Shown here in pieces: positions 1-9,328 of a stretch of DNA of 44,177 bases (positions are counted from its first letter, which is position 1; every line of letters begins with the position of its first letter). Position numbers and translations under genes: made by a program. The stretch covers positions 1 to 44,177 of the forward strand of contig NZ_JADEWG010000046.1 in NCBI RefSeq assembly GCF_015207735.1, given 5' to 3'. The notes under the pieces were generated by a model. The model saw only the letters and a list, made by a program, of their open reading frames with translations, had not been told where the DNA came from and did not search any database. This DNA comes from [Phormidium] sp. LEGE 05292. Lineage in GTDB: Bacteria > Cyanobacteriota > Cyanobacteriia > Cyanobacteriales > Aerosakkonemataceae.

Positions 1-66
1 GTCCCCATCTCCCCAGTCCCCTTTTAAAAGGTAGAATCTCTATCGTTGTGTAAAACATAGGGAATC
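1..66. other. Leader gap with CCCC(A/T) short repeats
   Basis: The first ~22 bases are a C-rich run of the CCCCATCT/CCCCAGT type, the same class of intergenic heptamer repeat seen at 41826-41868. No gene is seen ahead of the first coding region. The rest of the gap is the 5' leader of the MBL-fold gene. Confidence 0.5.
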
Positions 67-897
67 ATGAAACGGCGAAAGTTGCTGCGTTATACGGGGG
101 CGAGTTTGCTGACAGCTTTTGGTACTGCTTGGGCTTCAGGATGGCAAGCAACGCAAGCTCAAACTGGTAATTCGCTATCAGTTCGATGGCTGGGTCACAC
201 TTGCTTTTTGTTTACTGGTAATAATCAGCGTGTGTTAGTGAACCCTTTTCGCGCAATTGGTTGTACTGCTGGTTATCGGTTGCCAAATGTACAGGCAGAT
301 GTGGTTTTAATTAGTAGTCAATTGTTTGATGAAGGTGCGGTGGAAGGATTACCAGGTAATCCGAAAATACTTTATGAACCGGGAGTTTATCAATTTAATG
401 GTATTCAATATCAGGGTATTCGCACTAATCATGATACGGTAGGTGGGCGCAGGTTTGGTACAAATGTAGCTTGGCGTTGGACTCAAGGTGGTCTTAATAT
501 TTTGCATTTGGGAGGGGCAGCTGCACCAATTGAAATTGAGCAAAAAATTCTCATGGGAAAACCAGATTTGTTGCTGCTTCCTGTAGGTGGAGGCTCAAAA
601 GTTTATAATCCAAATCAAGCAATTGAAGCGATTAAATCTCTGAATCCAAAGATGGTGATTCCTACTCATTATCGAACTCAGGCTGCTGATGATAAGAGTT
701 GCGATATTGTGGGTGTGGAGGAGTTTCTAAAATTGACGGATGGTAGTGGTATCTCTGTCCGCAATATTAATAGTGATTCTATAACTATTAGTACTGCTGA
801 TTTGCCTGCTAATGGTTCTACAGTTAATATTCTGAGTTATCAGTTTAATTCTGTACCTGTTGCGCCAAAACCTGTGGCACCAAAAAAGGGTAGTTAA
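67..897 (+). CDS. Exported MBL-fold protein with degenerate metal site
   Basis: This 276-residue protein begins with an export signal that has a twin-Arg-like start (KRRKLLR) and a hydrophobic stretch ending near AQA (residues 30-32), so it is probably periplasmic or lumenal. The body resembles metal-dependent hydrolases of the metallo-beta-lactamase superfamily (UPF0173/UlaG-like): WLGHTCFLF at 41-49 and IPTHYRT near the C-terminal third are typical. The signature metal motif HxHxDH is not intact. At residues 84-89 the sequence reads SQLFDE, so only the Asp is kept and three His are lost. The role is therefore uncertain; it may bind no metal or use a different site. The next gene is convergent, with a hairpin element between them. 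Confidence 0.75.
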   Translation: MKRRKLLRYTGASLLTAFGTAWASGWQATQAQTGNSLSVRWLGHTCFLFTGNNQRVLVNPFRAIGCTAGYRLPNVQADVVLISSQLFDEGAVEGLPGNPKILYEPGVYQFNGIQYQGIRTNHDTVGGRRFGTNVAWRWTQGGLNILHLGGAAAPIEIEQKILMGKPDLLLLPVGGGSKVYNPNQAIEAIKSLNPKMVIPTHYRTQAADDKSCDIVGVEEFLKLTDGSGISVRNINSDSITISTADLPANGSTVNILSYQFNSVPVAPKPVAPKKGS

Positions 898-924
898 GAC
901 ATTTACAAATCAATTCAATAGTTT

Positions 925-967
925 AAGTTTGTAGTAATTAAACGATCGAAGTCGTTACTACAAACTT
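925..967. repeat. Perfect 13-bp stem hairpin, degenerate member of the REP-like family
   Basis: AAGTTTGTAGTAA (925-937) and TTACTACAAACTT (955-967) are exact reverse complements around a 17-base loop that itself holds AACGA...TCGTT. The TTACTACAAAC flank matches the conserved flank of the elements at 20851 and 31242. It lies between convergent genes and could also act as a two-way terminator. Confidence 0.6.
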
Positions 968-977
968 ATTATATGAT

Positions 978-2159
978 TTATCGTTTAAGTTTGATTGCTG
1001 GTCGTTCGATTAGGTAATAGCTTGCGGTGGCTAGTAATGTTGATAAGATTAGGGTTTCTAAGAATCTTAGGAAGAAAGCTTGTAGAGGGTTATTTGAGGT
1101 AAATAAAATGGGTGTTAGTTTGGTAACTATTGGGTAATGCCAAACGTAGATGCCATAAGAGAGGTTGCCTAAGTAACCCAAGGTTATGAAGGGCAATTCC
1201 CAGAAAGATTTTTGGGGAAAGTGATAAGATTTGGGGTAGGGGTCGGATTCTATTAAGTAAAGGAATGTTGATGTTAGTAGGGCGGTTATTGTGGGAGCAA
1301 TCAATAATAAGTTTAATTGATGGTAATATCTACAATAAGCTGTAAAAAAATAGAGAAATACAATTAATATAAATGCTAATTTAGCTTTAAATATTAATGT
1401 TTTATTAGGCTGATTAATTGGTTGTTTTGCTTTTTGTTTGATAATTATTGCATTGACTAAAAATCCACAAATAAAAGAGTCTAAGTTGGTGATTAAGGGG
1501 ATGTAAATATAGCTGATGAAGCTGTTCATCTGTTCTTGGGGAAGGGAAGTTTGAGTAGCGATCAATGTCCAAATTAATATTCGGAGGCAAAAGGAAAGGA
1601 AAATTAGACTGAAGCATAAGGTAATTATTTGGTTGAGTTTGGTTAGGCGATCGCGCAAGTAAATATAAATAAACGGAATTACTAAATAAAACTGCACTTC
1701 TGTTGATATATACCAAAATGCTCCGTGAAAATCGACGGGCAAGGTATAATCGTAAGTAAAGGTTAAAATTCTGAGTAAATATTGTCGGTTTTCTGGTTGC
1801 CAAATTTGAGGATAAAAAATTAAACCTAAAATTATTACAGCAAAGTAGTAAAGGGGAAAAATTCTTAAGGCCCGATTCCGCCAAAAATTAAGTATTCCGA
1901 TTAATTGGGCGGTGTAACGTTGATTATAAAAAGCTTTTCCGATTAAATAACCGGAGAGACAAAAGAAGATTCTGACTGCTACTCCTCCGGCTGTGAATAT
2001 TAACCAAGTTAAGTCATAATTGTGAAAGTAAATTGTGGATTTGGGTGGTGCGGAATGTGCCATAACCACCATTAAACAAGCAAAACCTCGCAATGAAAGT
2101 AGCGGATCTACTGCTAACCTTAGTTTTATTTTAGGAACAAAAAGCAGTATTTTTTTCAT
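978..2159 (-). CDS. Acyltransferase 3 family membrane protein
   Basis: This 393-residue polytopic protein belongs to the acyltransferase 3 (OafA/NodX-like) family. The diagnostic N-terminal block is visible: LSLRGFACLMVVMAHS at 21-36, with Arg24 and His35 in the family's conserved positions. About ten hydrophobic segments follow, ending in a YLIERPAIKL tail (a common ERPxxK-like end of these enzymes). Members transfer acyl groups, usually acetyl, to sugars of surface polysaccharides, lipids or other envelope molecules; the substrate here cannot be read from sequence. It is transcribed towards the MBL-fold gene and away from pepP. Length is normal for the short form without an SGNH domain. Confidence 0.85.
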   Translation of the reverse strand: MKKILLFVPKIKLRLAVDPLLSLRGFACLMVVMAHSAPPKSTIYFHNYDLTWLIFTAGGVAVRIFFCLSGYLIGKAFYNQRYTAQLIGILNFWRNRALRIFPLYYFAVIILGLIFYPQIWQPENRQYLLRILTFTYDYTLPVDFHGAFWYISTEVQFYLVIPFIYIYLRDRLTKLNQIITLCFSLIFLSFCLRILIWTLIATQTSLPQEQMNSFISYIYIPLITNLDSFICGFLVNAIIIKQKAKQPINQPNKTLIFKAKLAFILIVFLYFFTAYCRYYHQLNLLLIAPTITALLTSTFLYLIESDPYPKSYHFPQKSFWELPFITLGYLGNLSYGIYVWHYPIVTKLTPILFTSNNPLQAFFLRFLETLILSTLLATASYYLIERPAIKLKR

Positions 2160-2288
2160 TGCTGTAATAAATATTGTTTAATTGGTTAAATTTATCATAA
2201 ATCGGGAAATGGGAAAATTTATTCAAAGGTTCTATCGCTAATTAACTAAAGTTAGAATATCATAGTATTTTTTAGGTAGTCTGCACTT

Positions 2289-3578
2289 ATGCAAACAGAG
2301 TATCAGAAGCGTCGGGAAGAGTTAATGGCGAAAATAGGCAATGGTACAGCTATTTTTCGCAGTGCGCCAGTGGCGGTGATGCACAATGATGTAGAGTATG
2401 CTTATCGACAAGATAGTGATTTTTACTATTTGACGGGGTTTAATGAGGCGGATGCGGTAGCAGTTTTAGCGCCTCATCATGCGGAACATAGGTTTATTTT
2501 GTTTGTGCAACCGAAGGATAAAGAAAAGGAAGTTTGGACGGGATATCGCGTAGGGGTGGATGCGGCGAAGGAAAAGTATGGTGCTGATGAAGCTTATCCG
2601 ATCGCAGAATTAGATGAAAAGTTACCCCAATATTTAGAAAAAGCTGACAGAATTTATTATCATTTGGGACGCGATCGCAAATTTAATGAAACCGTCCTTT
2701 CCCATTGGCAAAGGTTAATTGCCACTTATTCTAAACGGGGTACAGGTCCGATCGCAATTGAAGATTCTAACTTTATACTTCATCCGATGCGCTTGATTAA
2801 AAGTGCGGCAGAATTAGAGTTGATGCGAAAAGCGATCGCAATTTCTGTAGAAGCACATAATCACGCTAGAGAATTCGCAAAACCGGGACGTTACGAATAC
2901 GAAATCCAAGCAGAAATTGAACATATTTTTCGCTTACGGGGTGGGATGGGACCTGCCTATCCTTCGATTGTTGCTTCTGGCGCGAATGCTTGCATTTTAC
3001 ATTATATTGAGAACGATCGGCAATTACAAGAAAATGATTTGTTGTTAATTGATGCAGGTTGTTGTTATCAATATTACAACGGAGATATTACCCGGACATT
3101 TCCGGTAAATGGCAAATTTACGCCCGAACAAAAGACAATTTACGATTTAGTTTTGACCGCACAATTAGCGGCAATTGACCAAGTAAAACCGGGAAATGCT
3201 TGGAACTTAGGACATGATAACGCAGTGCGAATTTTGACCGAAGGTTTAGTCGAGTTAGGGTTGTTAAAAGGTGACATTGAGGAATTGATTAAAGAAGAAA
3301 AATATAAAGCATTTTATATGCACAAAACTGGACATTGGTTAGGTTTAGATGTGCATGATGCAGGGATTTATAAACATGGGGAAGAGGTTTGGCAAACTTT
3401 ACAACCGGGACAAATTTTAACTGTCGAACCGGGAATTTATATTGCACCTGATTACCAACCAGCAGAAGGACAACCTGAGATAGATGACAAGTGGCGAGGT
3501 ATTGGCATTCGTATAGAAGATGATGTGTTAGTCACCGAGTCAGGAAATGAAATTTTGACTGCTGGTGTGCCTAAATAA
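2289..3578 (+). CDS. pepP: Xaa-Pro aminopeptidase (aminopeptidase P)
   Basis: This is an M24B metallopeptidase of 429 residues, which removes an N-terminal residue preceding proline. The N-terminal creatinase/AMP_N domain (about 1-150) is followed by the pita-bread catalytic domain (about 170-420). The five dinuclear-metal ligands are all visible: Asp255 (LLLIDAG), Asp266 (NGDITRT), His349 (TGHWLG), Glu380 (TVEPGIYI) and Glu410 (GIRIEDD). Cytoplasmic; likely peptide turnover. The next gene starts 2 bp after its stop, so the two are almost certainly cotranscribed. Confidence 0.95.
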   Translation: MQTEYQKRREELMAKIGNGTAIFRSAPVAVMHNDVEYAYRQDSDFYYLTGFNEADAVAVLAPHHAEHRFILFVQPKDKEKEVWTGYRVGVDAAKEKYGADEAYPIAELDEKLPQYLEKADRIYYHLGRDRKFNETVLSHWQRLIATYSKRGTGPIAIEDSNFILHPMRLIKSAAELELMRKAIAISVEAHNHAREFAKPGRYEYEIQAEIEHIFRLRGGMGPAYPSIVASGANACILHYIENDRQLQENDLLLIDAGCCYQYYNGDITRTFPVNGKFTPEQKTIYDLVLTAQLAAIDQVKPGNAWNLGHDNAVRILTEGLVELGLLKGDIEELIKEEKYKAFYMHKTGHWLGLDVHDAGIYKHGEEVWQTLQPGQILTVEPGIYIAPDYQPAEGQPEIDDKWRGIGIRIEDDVLVTESGNEILTAGVPK

Positions 3579-3580
3579 AA

Positions 3581-4147
3581 ATGCCTACAATGATGGATTT
3601 ACTGTTTAAGATAGATTGGTATAAGGTATTTATTCCTAGTACCTCAGTTGCCGAACTTTTTGTGCGGGGAACGCTAGTTTATTTGATGTTATTTGCGATT
3701 CTGCGCTTTCTTCCTAACCGTCAAATCGGTGTGGTGGGAATTTCCGATTTACTAGTAGTAGTATTGTTTGCCGAAGCTGCCCAAAATGCAATGGCAAGCA
3801 ATTATACATCTATTTCTGATGGTGTAATTTTAGTGAGTACAATTATTTTCTGGAGTTACACATTAAATTGGTTGGGTTTCAAATTTCGACCGTTTCAACG
3901 TTTTTTAAATCCTCCGCCAACACCATTGGTAGTTAATGGTAGAATGATACGGCAAAATTTGGAACAACAGTTAATTACCCAAGATGAATTAATGAGTATG
4001 CTTCGGAAACAGGGGGTGCAAAAAATGAGTGAGGTAAAATTGGCATTTATGGAGTCGGATGGCAATATTAGTGTGATTACTAATTTCTCAAAATCTACTA
4101 TTCCTAAAGAATCAAATGAAGAATCTGAAGCTTATGCGACAGAATAA
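3581..4147 (+). CDS. DUF421/YetF-like membrane protein
   Basis: This 188-residue protein has three hydrophobic segments in the first ~95 residues, followed by a small soluble domain. The pattern ending in PPPTPLVVNGRMIRQNL, then the LITQDELMSMLRKQGV stretch, is typical of DUF421 (YetF, YdfR, YcaP relatives). Biochemical function in the family is poorly defined. The start is 2 bp after the pepP stop. Other ATG codons lie at 3590 and 3593, so the exact start is uncertain by three to four residues. The C-terminal ~20 residues are acidic and probably disordered. Confidence 0.85.
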   Translation: MPTMMDLLFKIDWYKVFIPSTSVAELFVRGTLVYLMLFAILRFLPNRQIGVVGISDLLVVVLFAEAAQNAMASNYTSISDGVILVSTIIFWSYTLNWLGFKFRPFQRFLNPPPTPLVVNGRMIRQNLEQQLITQDELMSMLRKQGVQKMSEVKLAFMESDGNISVITNFSKSTIPKESNEESEAYATE

Positions 4148-4489
4148 ACCATTTGATGTGCGAGAATTTTGAGCAACTAGTGCAAGAAGGCAGAAGGCAG
4201 AGGGCAGAAGGCAGAAGGGTTTGATCAGCTTTTATGTTCAGCTTTCTAGCTGTTTTCAGCTGCTCAATCATTTCTGCCACGCTGCACTAGCAGCTTGAGT
4301 TATTAATTTACTGTCTTTTAGATAGATGCGGAAAAGTTAGATAAGGCTATAAGATTAATTGTTGTTAGTGCTTTTACTCGTTGATTGTGCAGGAAATAAT
4401 AATTTTTTTTACTATTCGTAAAAAGTAGTCTAAACTGATCGGAAAATTAAGTAAATTACTGTTATTGAAAATAGGGTAGGATTGGGGCA
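4148..4489. other. Gene-free interval with purine repeats and a TGCACTAG inverted pair
   Basis: No coding region or RNA gene is recognised. CTAGTGCA (4177-4184) and TGCACTAG (4283-4290) form an 8-bp inverted pair, around a purine-rich GGCAGAA-type tandem repeat (4185-4218) and several CAGCT copies. Further on, an AT-rich stretch near 4406-4430 could form a weak TTTTAC/GTAAAA hairpin, and GGGG precedes the next ATG by two bases. Confidence 0.5.
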
Positions 4490-6097
4490 ATGCAAGTAGT
4501 AGATTTTTCTGTAGATTCTCCAGGGGAAAAGTTTAGATTTCTCCAAAATCAATTGCGCGATCGCTGGCAAAGTATCGAAGGTGTTAATCTGGGAGATTAT
4601 GATATCTTGGTGATTCCTTCTGTGAGTTTAGATCAGCGAGAACTAAAGAAAGTGGAAGGATTTTTGAATTACGAAGAACGATTACTTTTTTCGTTAATTC
4701 GCTTGCGTAATCCTCGCACAAGAGTAATTTTTGTAACCTCTCAACCTCTGCCACCAATAGTAATTGATTATTACTTACAATTGCTCCCGGGAATTCCATT
4801 TTCTCATGCCCGCGATCGCTTAATGTTATTTTCCACTTATGATTCTTCTGCCAAACCTTTAACTCAAAAAATATTAGAACGTCCCCGATTAATGCAGCGG
4901 ATTCGCCAAGCATTAAGACCTGATAAATCTTTTATGATTTGTTATAACTCTACTCAATTAGAGAAAGACTTATCTTTACAGTTAGAAGTACCTTTATTAG
5001 CCGCAGATCCAGATTTACTTTATTGGGGAAGTAAGAGTGGAAGTCGGCAAATTTTTGCTGAATGTGGTGTACCGCATCCCGATGGAAGTGAAATGGTAAA
5101 AAATGCTGATGATTTAGCAGAAGCAGCTGCGGAACTTTGGGAACGTCAACCGAATTTACAGCGGATGGTGGTTAAGCTGAATGAAGGTTTTTCTGGGGAA
5201 GGAAATGCCATTTTGGATTTAAGAGAAATATCTAATATTGCGCCTGGTATTGTTTCTCATCAAGAAAGAGTTGGGGTAATTAGCGATCGCTTTACTTCCA
5301 TGAATTTCCAAGCTAAAAATGAAACATGGGAAAACTTTTCTAGTCGGATTCCTGAATTAGGGGCAATTGTGGAAGCTTTTGTAGAAGGAAAAACAAAAAA
5401 CAGTCCTAGCGTTCAAGGTAGAATTACCCCCGAAGGCGAAGTAGAAATTCTCTCCACTCATGACCAAATTTTAGGCGGTTCTGATGGTCAAATTTACTTA
5501 GGTTGCTATTTTCCCGCCCAAGAATCTTATCGCTTACGTTTACAAGAATTAGGATTAAAAGTAGGAAAAAATCTGGCGGAAAAAGGCGCATTAGAAAGGT
5601 TTGGCGTTGACTTTATTGCTGTACGTCTACCTGATGTAGCAGGTAAACCACAATGGGATTTCCAAGCAATTGAAATTAACTTGAGAAAAGGTGGTACTAC
5701 TCACCCGTTTATGACTCTAAAATTCTTAACAAATGGGCGTTATGATATGGCGACTGGCGTATTTTATAGTCAGCAAGGTAGCGCGAAATATTATATGGCT
5801 ACTGATAACTTACAAAAAGAACGTTATCGTGGTTTGTTACCAAATGATTTGATGGATATCATTGCCGATCATCGCTTACATTTTGATACGAGTACGGAGA
5901 CTGGAACAGTATTTCATTTAATGGGTTGTCTGTCAGAATTTGGGAAGTTGGGATTAACTTGTATTGGTAATTCTCCCCAACAAGCTAAAGATATTTACAA
6001 CAAAGTAGTCAAGGTTTTAGATGAAGAGACAAAAGAAACAGCTCTTGATTCTCATGCGTTATCATCTCATTGTTTACCTATGACTTGGCATGAGTAA
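4490..6097 (+). CDS. PGM1-like ATP-grasp (peptide ligase-related) protein
   Basis: This 535-residue cytoplasmic protein matches the cyanobacterial family annotated as peptide ligase PGM1-related. An N-terminal Rossmann-like part (about 1-150; YDILVIPSVSL, RTRVIFVTSQPL) precedes an ATP-grasp core (about 170-440). Visible ATP-grasp features are VVKLNEGFSGEGN, a FVEG segment, and FQAIEINLRKGGTTHP, where Glu and Asn would bind Mg-ATP. The C-terminal part (YYMATDNL to about 510) is like the PGM1_C region. PGM1 itself is known as an ATP-grasp ligase in pheganomycin biosynthesis that joins peptides. No peptide biosynthesis cluster is seen here, so the substrate is unknown. It ends 22 bp from the convergent ABC transporter gene. 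Confidence 0.75.
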   Translation: MQVVDFSVDSPGEKFRFLQNQLRDRWQSIEGVNLGDYDILVIPSVSLDQRELKKVEGFLNYEERLLFSLIRLRNPRTRVIFVTSQPLPPIVIDYYLQLLPGIPFSHARDRLMLFSTYDSSAKPLTQKILERPRLMQRIRQALRPDKSFMICYNSTQLEKDLSLQLEVPLLAADPDLLYWGSKSGSRQIFAECGVPHPDGSEMVKNADDLAEAAAELWERQPNLQRMVVKLNEGFSGEGNAILDLREISNIAPGIVSHQERVGVISDRFTSMNFQAKNETWENFSSRIPELGAIVEAFVEGKTKNSPSVQGRITPEGEVEILSTHDQILGGSDGQIYLGCYFPAQESYRLRLQELGLKVGKNLAEKGALERFGVDFIAVRLPDVAGKPQWDFQAIEINLRKGGTTHPFMTLKFLTNGRYDMATGVFYSQQGSAKYYMATDNLQKERYRGLLPNDLMDIIADHRLHFDTSTETGTVFHLMGCLSEFGKLGLTCIGNSPQQAKDIYNKVVKVLDEETKETALDSHALSSHCLPMTWHE

Positions 6098-6119
6098 TAG
6101 AGTTTTGTTTGTTAGGACA

Positions 6120-7829
6120 TTATACTACTTTATACTCCCTTATTTCCCATTTGTCAGTATCTAATAATTCTAATATTAGATGGTGATATTTGAACAGAGT
6201 CGGACGATGACCGACGCTGATAAAAGTTGTCTGAGTACCTAACAGATGTCGATAAAGATTTTCCTCGTTTTTCACATCCAAAGCACTGGTAGCTTCATCT
6301 AAAATCACATACTTTGGTTTAGAAATTAACAGACGGGCAAAAGCCACACGCTGTTGTTCTCCTAAAGAAAGCACATCACCCCAATCTTTTTCGATATCAA
6401 AACCACCGGATCTTTCTACTAAATTGGGTAGGTTTACTTCTTGCAATACTTGATGCAATTCTCGATCGCTAATTGTATCATTAACCAGCGGATAGACTAA
6501 CTGCTGACGGAGATTGCCCAACACCATATAAGGACGTTGCGGTAAAAATAAAATTTCCTCTAGTTTGGGTCGGATAATTGTGCCATTACCAGAATTCCAT
6601 AAGCCAGCGATCGCTCGCAGTAGCGAACTTTTCCCACAGCCACTCGCACCCATAATTAACATTCCTTGTCCTGATTGCAGTTTTACCGAAACATCCTGGA
6701 ATAAGGTTCTTTGATAGTTGGGTGTATACAATGTCAGGTCTTGAAGTGCTAAACAGCTATCTTCTACAGTATTAATAATTGTATGCTGAATGCTGCTGCT
6801 AATAATTCCTTTCTTGGGTTGTTGCAGGAAATTATAAAATTCAGATAAACGCTCAATTCCAGCAGCAAAACCAGCCAGTTCTTTAAACGTTCTGATAATT
6901 ACATGAATTTCCCAAGAAAGAGTATTAAACGCCCCTTGTGCTTCAGCAAGTTTACCGATTTCTAACTCACCTGAAAAAATTTGAGGGGCAATAATTAGAG
7001 CAGGCAAAAAGCTAGGAATATAGTAATAAAAGCTGCCCCCAATATTCACAATTAGGTCTTGCCAAAATAGAATATTATTATAATTTTTAAATACTTGATT
7101 AAATAGGTGTTTAACTTGATTGAATTCCTGTGCTTCTCCCCGATAAAAGGCAACAGATTCAGCATTCTCTCGGAGTCGGACTAATCCAAAACGAAAATTA
7201 GCTTCTTTTTTTAACTGCTCGAAATTGAGTCTAACTAATTTTGTCCCAAATAACCAAATTGTGAGCAGGGTTCCACTAACAGCATAAATCACCAAAACCA
7301 CCATCAAAGTGGGTGATATTATCCAAAGTACCGCGCTAAAAGCAATAATCTGTGAACCAGCATTGAACATATCAAAGAAGAAGAGTAGAAATCCGTCAGC
7401 GAATTTGTTGATATCTTCGGCTATTCGCTGATCTGGGTTATCAATTTTTTGTTGAAATTGACTGAGTTCATAAAAAGCCCGATTGCGGGAATATTTACCG
7501 AGAAAATGATGGGTTAACCACCTTCGCCAATAGAGAACAAGTTTTTTGCGGGTGTAGTGGTATGCACACCAAATAGTCGGTAACATCAGGGATAGCCCAA
7601 ACAGTTTCCAAGTAGTCGTCCAGAATCCATTTACATCCTTGGCAACGAGTGTGGAAAGGATATTACCTTGTTGAGTGTTGGCAAGTACTTTGACCTGGGT
7701 GGAAACTAGAACCAGCGCAATCAAGGTCAGTAGTAACGCGATCGCTCCCCATTTTTCATTCCCACACCAATAAAGTTTCGCGATCGTCCAAAACCGCTGT
7801 AAAAAACCCCGGTTCCGTTTATTTATCAT
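6120..7829 (-). CDS. ABC transporter, fused membrane and ATPase domains (ABCD/SbmA-like)
   Basis: This 569-residue half transporter has a membrane domain (about 1-340) of the ABC_membrane_2 type; NPDQRIAEDI at 131-140 is the family's hallmark motif, shared with YddA and peroxisomal ABCD proteins. The ATPase domain (about 358-569) has Walker A GASGCGKSS (394-402), the signature LSLGEQQR (487-494), and Walker B VILDEATSALD (508-518). Note LSLGE rather than LSGGQ, common in this subfamily. It would work as a homodimer in the cytoplasmic membrane. Relatives move peptides, cobalamin or acyl-CoA; the cargo here is not evident. It lies downstream of an orphan membrane gene on the same strand, 161 bp away. 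Confidence 0.9.
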   Translation of the reverse strand: MINKRNRGFLQRFWTIAKLYWCGNEKWGAIALLLTLIALVLVSTQVKVLANTQQGNILSTLVAKDVNGFWTTTWKLFGLSLMLPTIWCAYHYTRKKLVLYWRRWLTHHFLGKYSRNRAFYELSQFQQKIDNPDQRIAEDINKFADGFLLFFFDMFNAGSQIIAFSAVLWIISPTLMVVLVIYAVSGTLLTIWLFGTKLVRLNFEQLKKEANFRFGLVRLRENAESVAFYRGEAQEFNQVKHLFNQVFKNYNNILFWQDLIVNIGGSFYYYIPSFLPALIIAPQIFSGELEIGKLAEAQGAFNTLSWEIHVIIRTFKELAGFAAGIERLSEFYNFLQQPKKGIISSSIQHTIINTVEDSCLALQDLTLYTPNYQRTLFQDVSVKLQSGQGMLIMGASGCGKSSLLRAIAGLWNSGNGTIIRPKLEEILFLPQRPYMVLGNLRQQLVYPLVNDTISDRELHQVLQEVNLPNLVERSGGFDIEKDWGDVLSLGEQQRVAFARLLISKPKYVILDEATSALDVKNEENLYRHLLGTQTTFISVGHRPTLFKYHHLILELLDTDKWEIREYKVV

Positions 7830-7883
7830 TTATCATTGCTATTAAGTCGATTAATATTTTTTTATATAAAAATGTAATAGCCG

Positions 7884-7925
7884 TTTTGTATAAGGCAATA
7901 CAAAATTTTATCTCTTTATACAAAA
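7884..7925. promoter_or_regulatory. AT-rich inverted repeat ahead of the ABC transporter gene
   Basis: TTTTGTATAA (7884-7893) and TTATACAAAA (7916-7925) are exact 10-bp reverse complements separated by 22 bases. The pair lies 55-96 bp upstream of the ABC gene start and downstream of the membrane protein gene. It could be an operator or a weak terminator; there is no evidence to choose. Confidence 0.35.
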
Positions 7926-7990
7926 ATTAAGTAATTTTTACATTCTCTTCTTATTCGACAGGGAGTTTCGACTTTTCGATCGATTCGGGA

Positions 7991-9328
7991 CTACGTTTTG
8001 AGGGCGAAAATTATCTCTCTCATTATGTTCAAGTTGTTGATTCCCATTACAACAATAAGAATCACGATCGCTATCTTCCACGCAAGAAACTTAGTTAAAG
8101 ATTTATTCGTACATAATAATAACACTAGAAATGAGTAATTCGTAGTATAAATATACATTTCTTTTACATTATAAAAAGAATGTAATACTAAATAAAAAAA
8201 AATCGATAGAATTAAGGCTATAAGAATTTGTTTAACAATTGATTGCGAAACAATTACGTTTTTATAAAAACCAATCAAGAATAAAATTAACCATAGTGCT
8301 AGCGCGATCCAACCTAAAGCACTGTAGGCGAGATCTCTTGCAAAAAAGCTTAACTCTACCCTGTCTGAATGACCAGCAAAAGGCGAAGCAGAAACAAAAT
8401 TTACTAGGAGAAAGTTATTTAGTAGCTCTTTTAAAACTAATAAAGGATTATTAATTAAGGTGACATTTATATAATTCAACTCTTTAATAACCGTATAAGG
8501 TAAAAAGAAGTAAGATCCTCCTAAAAACTTTTTTTGAACGAGATTTAGACAAAAAGACAAGAAAACCACAGTTCCACCGTATTCTAAAATTTTTCTAATT
8601 CTTTGATGATACTCTAGGGCGATAATTGTTACAGCGAAGCATAAAAATGTGACAACAAAATTAGTTAGCAGAATACCGAAAGAGAAAATACCAACCAAAA
8701 TCCAATATAACCAATAAATTCTACTAGTTTGCAAAGAAATTATTAACAACAAACAGGTAATAACAATACTTAAAGCTTGCAAAGAACGAGATTCTGGTAC
8801 AGCACTAAAAAACAACTGATTCATGCTCAAGCCAAATAATAAGGTAAAGCACGTTGTAGAAAAATATTTTTTAGTCAATAGCCAAAACACTATACAGGAA
8901 AAAAAGATAGTAAAACCGCCAAATAAAGAATTTAAAAAAATTGCTAAATGGACTTTGGAAATAGGAGGAGAAAAGAGTCTTAAAAACCCGAATATTTCTA
9001 GAAATAGTAATCGGTTTGCATGAGAGCCTTTATGGTATCGAGACCATTCTAGAGTAAGCCATTCATTTTGATCCGCTCCAAAAAAATCTCCTTGGAAGGG
9101 AATTAGTTCTAAACCGAGCGAAATGTATAAAGCAGTAAAGCCTAAAGATAAAGCTAGAGACAGTAGGATAACTTTTCTATAGTCGAACAAGACTTGCTTG
9201 AAGTGTAAAAATTCTTGAATTAGGCTCTGAAATAGTGCTGTTTTATTTTCCAATAGTCTGACGCAGAACGATATAAAGAAAATTAGACTAGTGGTAATAA
9301 AGAGCCAAATTAGAACATACCTAATCAT
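7991..9328 (-). CDS. Polytopic membrane protein of unknown function
   Basis: This 445-residue protein is not assigned to a family with confidence. It has about ten to eleven hydrophobic segments. The first large exported loop (about 75-105) carries charged and aromatic residues (FFGADQNEWLTLEWSRYHKG), followed by helices with the FSAVPESRSLQAL motif. This layout, with a long first loop holding acidic residues and then many helices, is reminiscent of GT-C fold glycosyltransferases such as the GT39/ArnT-like group, but the match is weak. Base composition is notably AT-rich, especially at 8140-8200. It lies between a GH50-like hydrolase gene and an ABC exporter gene on the same strand, so a role in envelope glycans is a guess from context. 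Confidence 0.7.
   Translation of the reverse strand: MIRYVLIWLFITTSLIFFISFCVRLLENKTALFQSLIQEFLHFKQVLFDYRKVILLSLALSLGFTALYISLGLELIPFQGDFFGADQNEWLTLEWSRYHKGSHANRLLFLEIFGFLRLFSPPISKVHLAIFLNSLFGGFTIFFSCIVFWLLTKKYFSTTCFTLLFGLSMNQLFFSAVPESRSLQALSIVITCLLLIISLQTSRIYWLYWILVGIFSFGILLTNFVVTFLCFAVTIIALEYHQRIRKILEYGGTVVFLSFCLNLVQKKFLGGSYFFLPYTVIKELNYINVTLINNPLLVLKELLNNFLLVNFVSASPFAGHSDRVELSFFARDLAYSALGWIALALWLILFLIGFYKNVIVSQSIVKQILIALILSIFFYLVLHSFYNVKEMYIYTTNYSFLVLLLCTNKSLTKFLAWKIAIVILIVVMGINNLNIMREIIFALKT

Noticed and set aside
1414-1884. Minus-strand open frame of 156 residues inside the acyltransferase gene
   Set aside because: Same strand but different frame within a clear acyltransferase 3 gene; no family features.
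2230-2262. TAAC-TAAA-GTTA hairpin upstream of pepP as another REP-like copy
   Set aside because: The stem and loop fit but the conserved ACAAC/GTTGT flank is absent, so chance is more likely.
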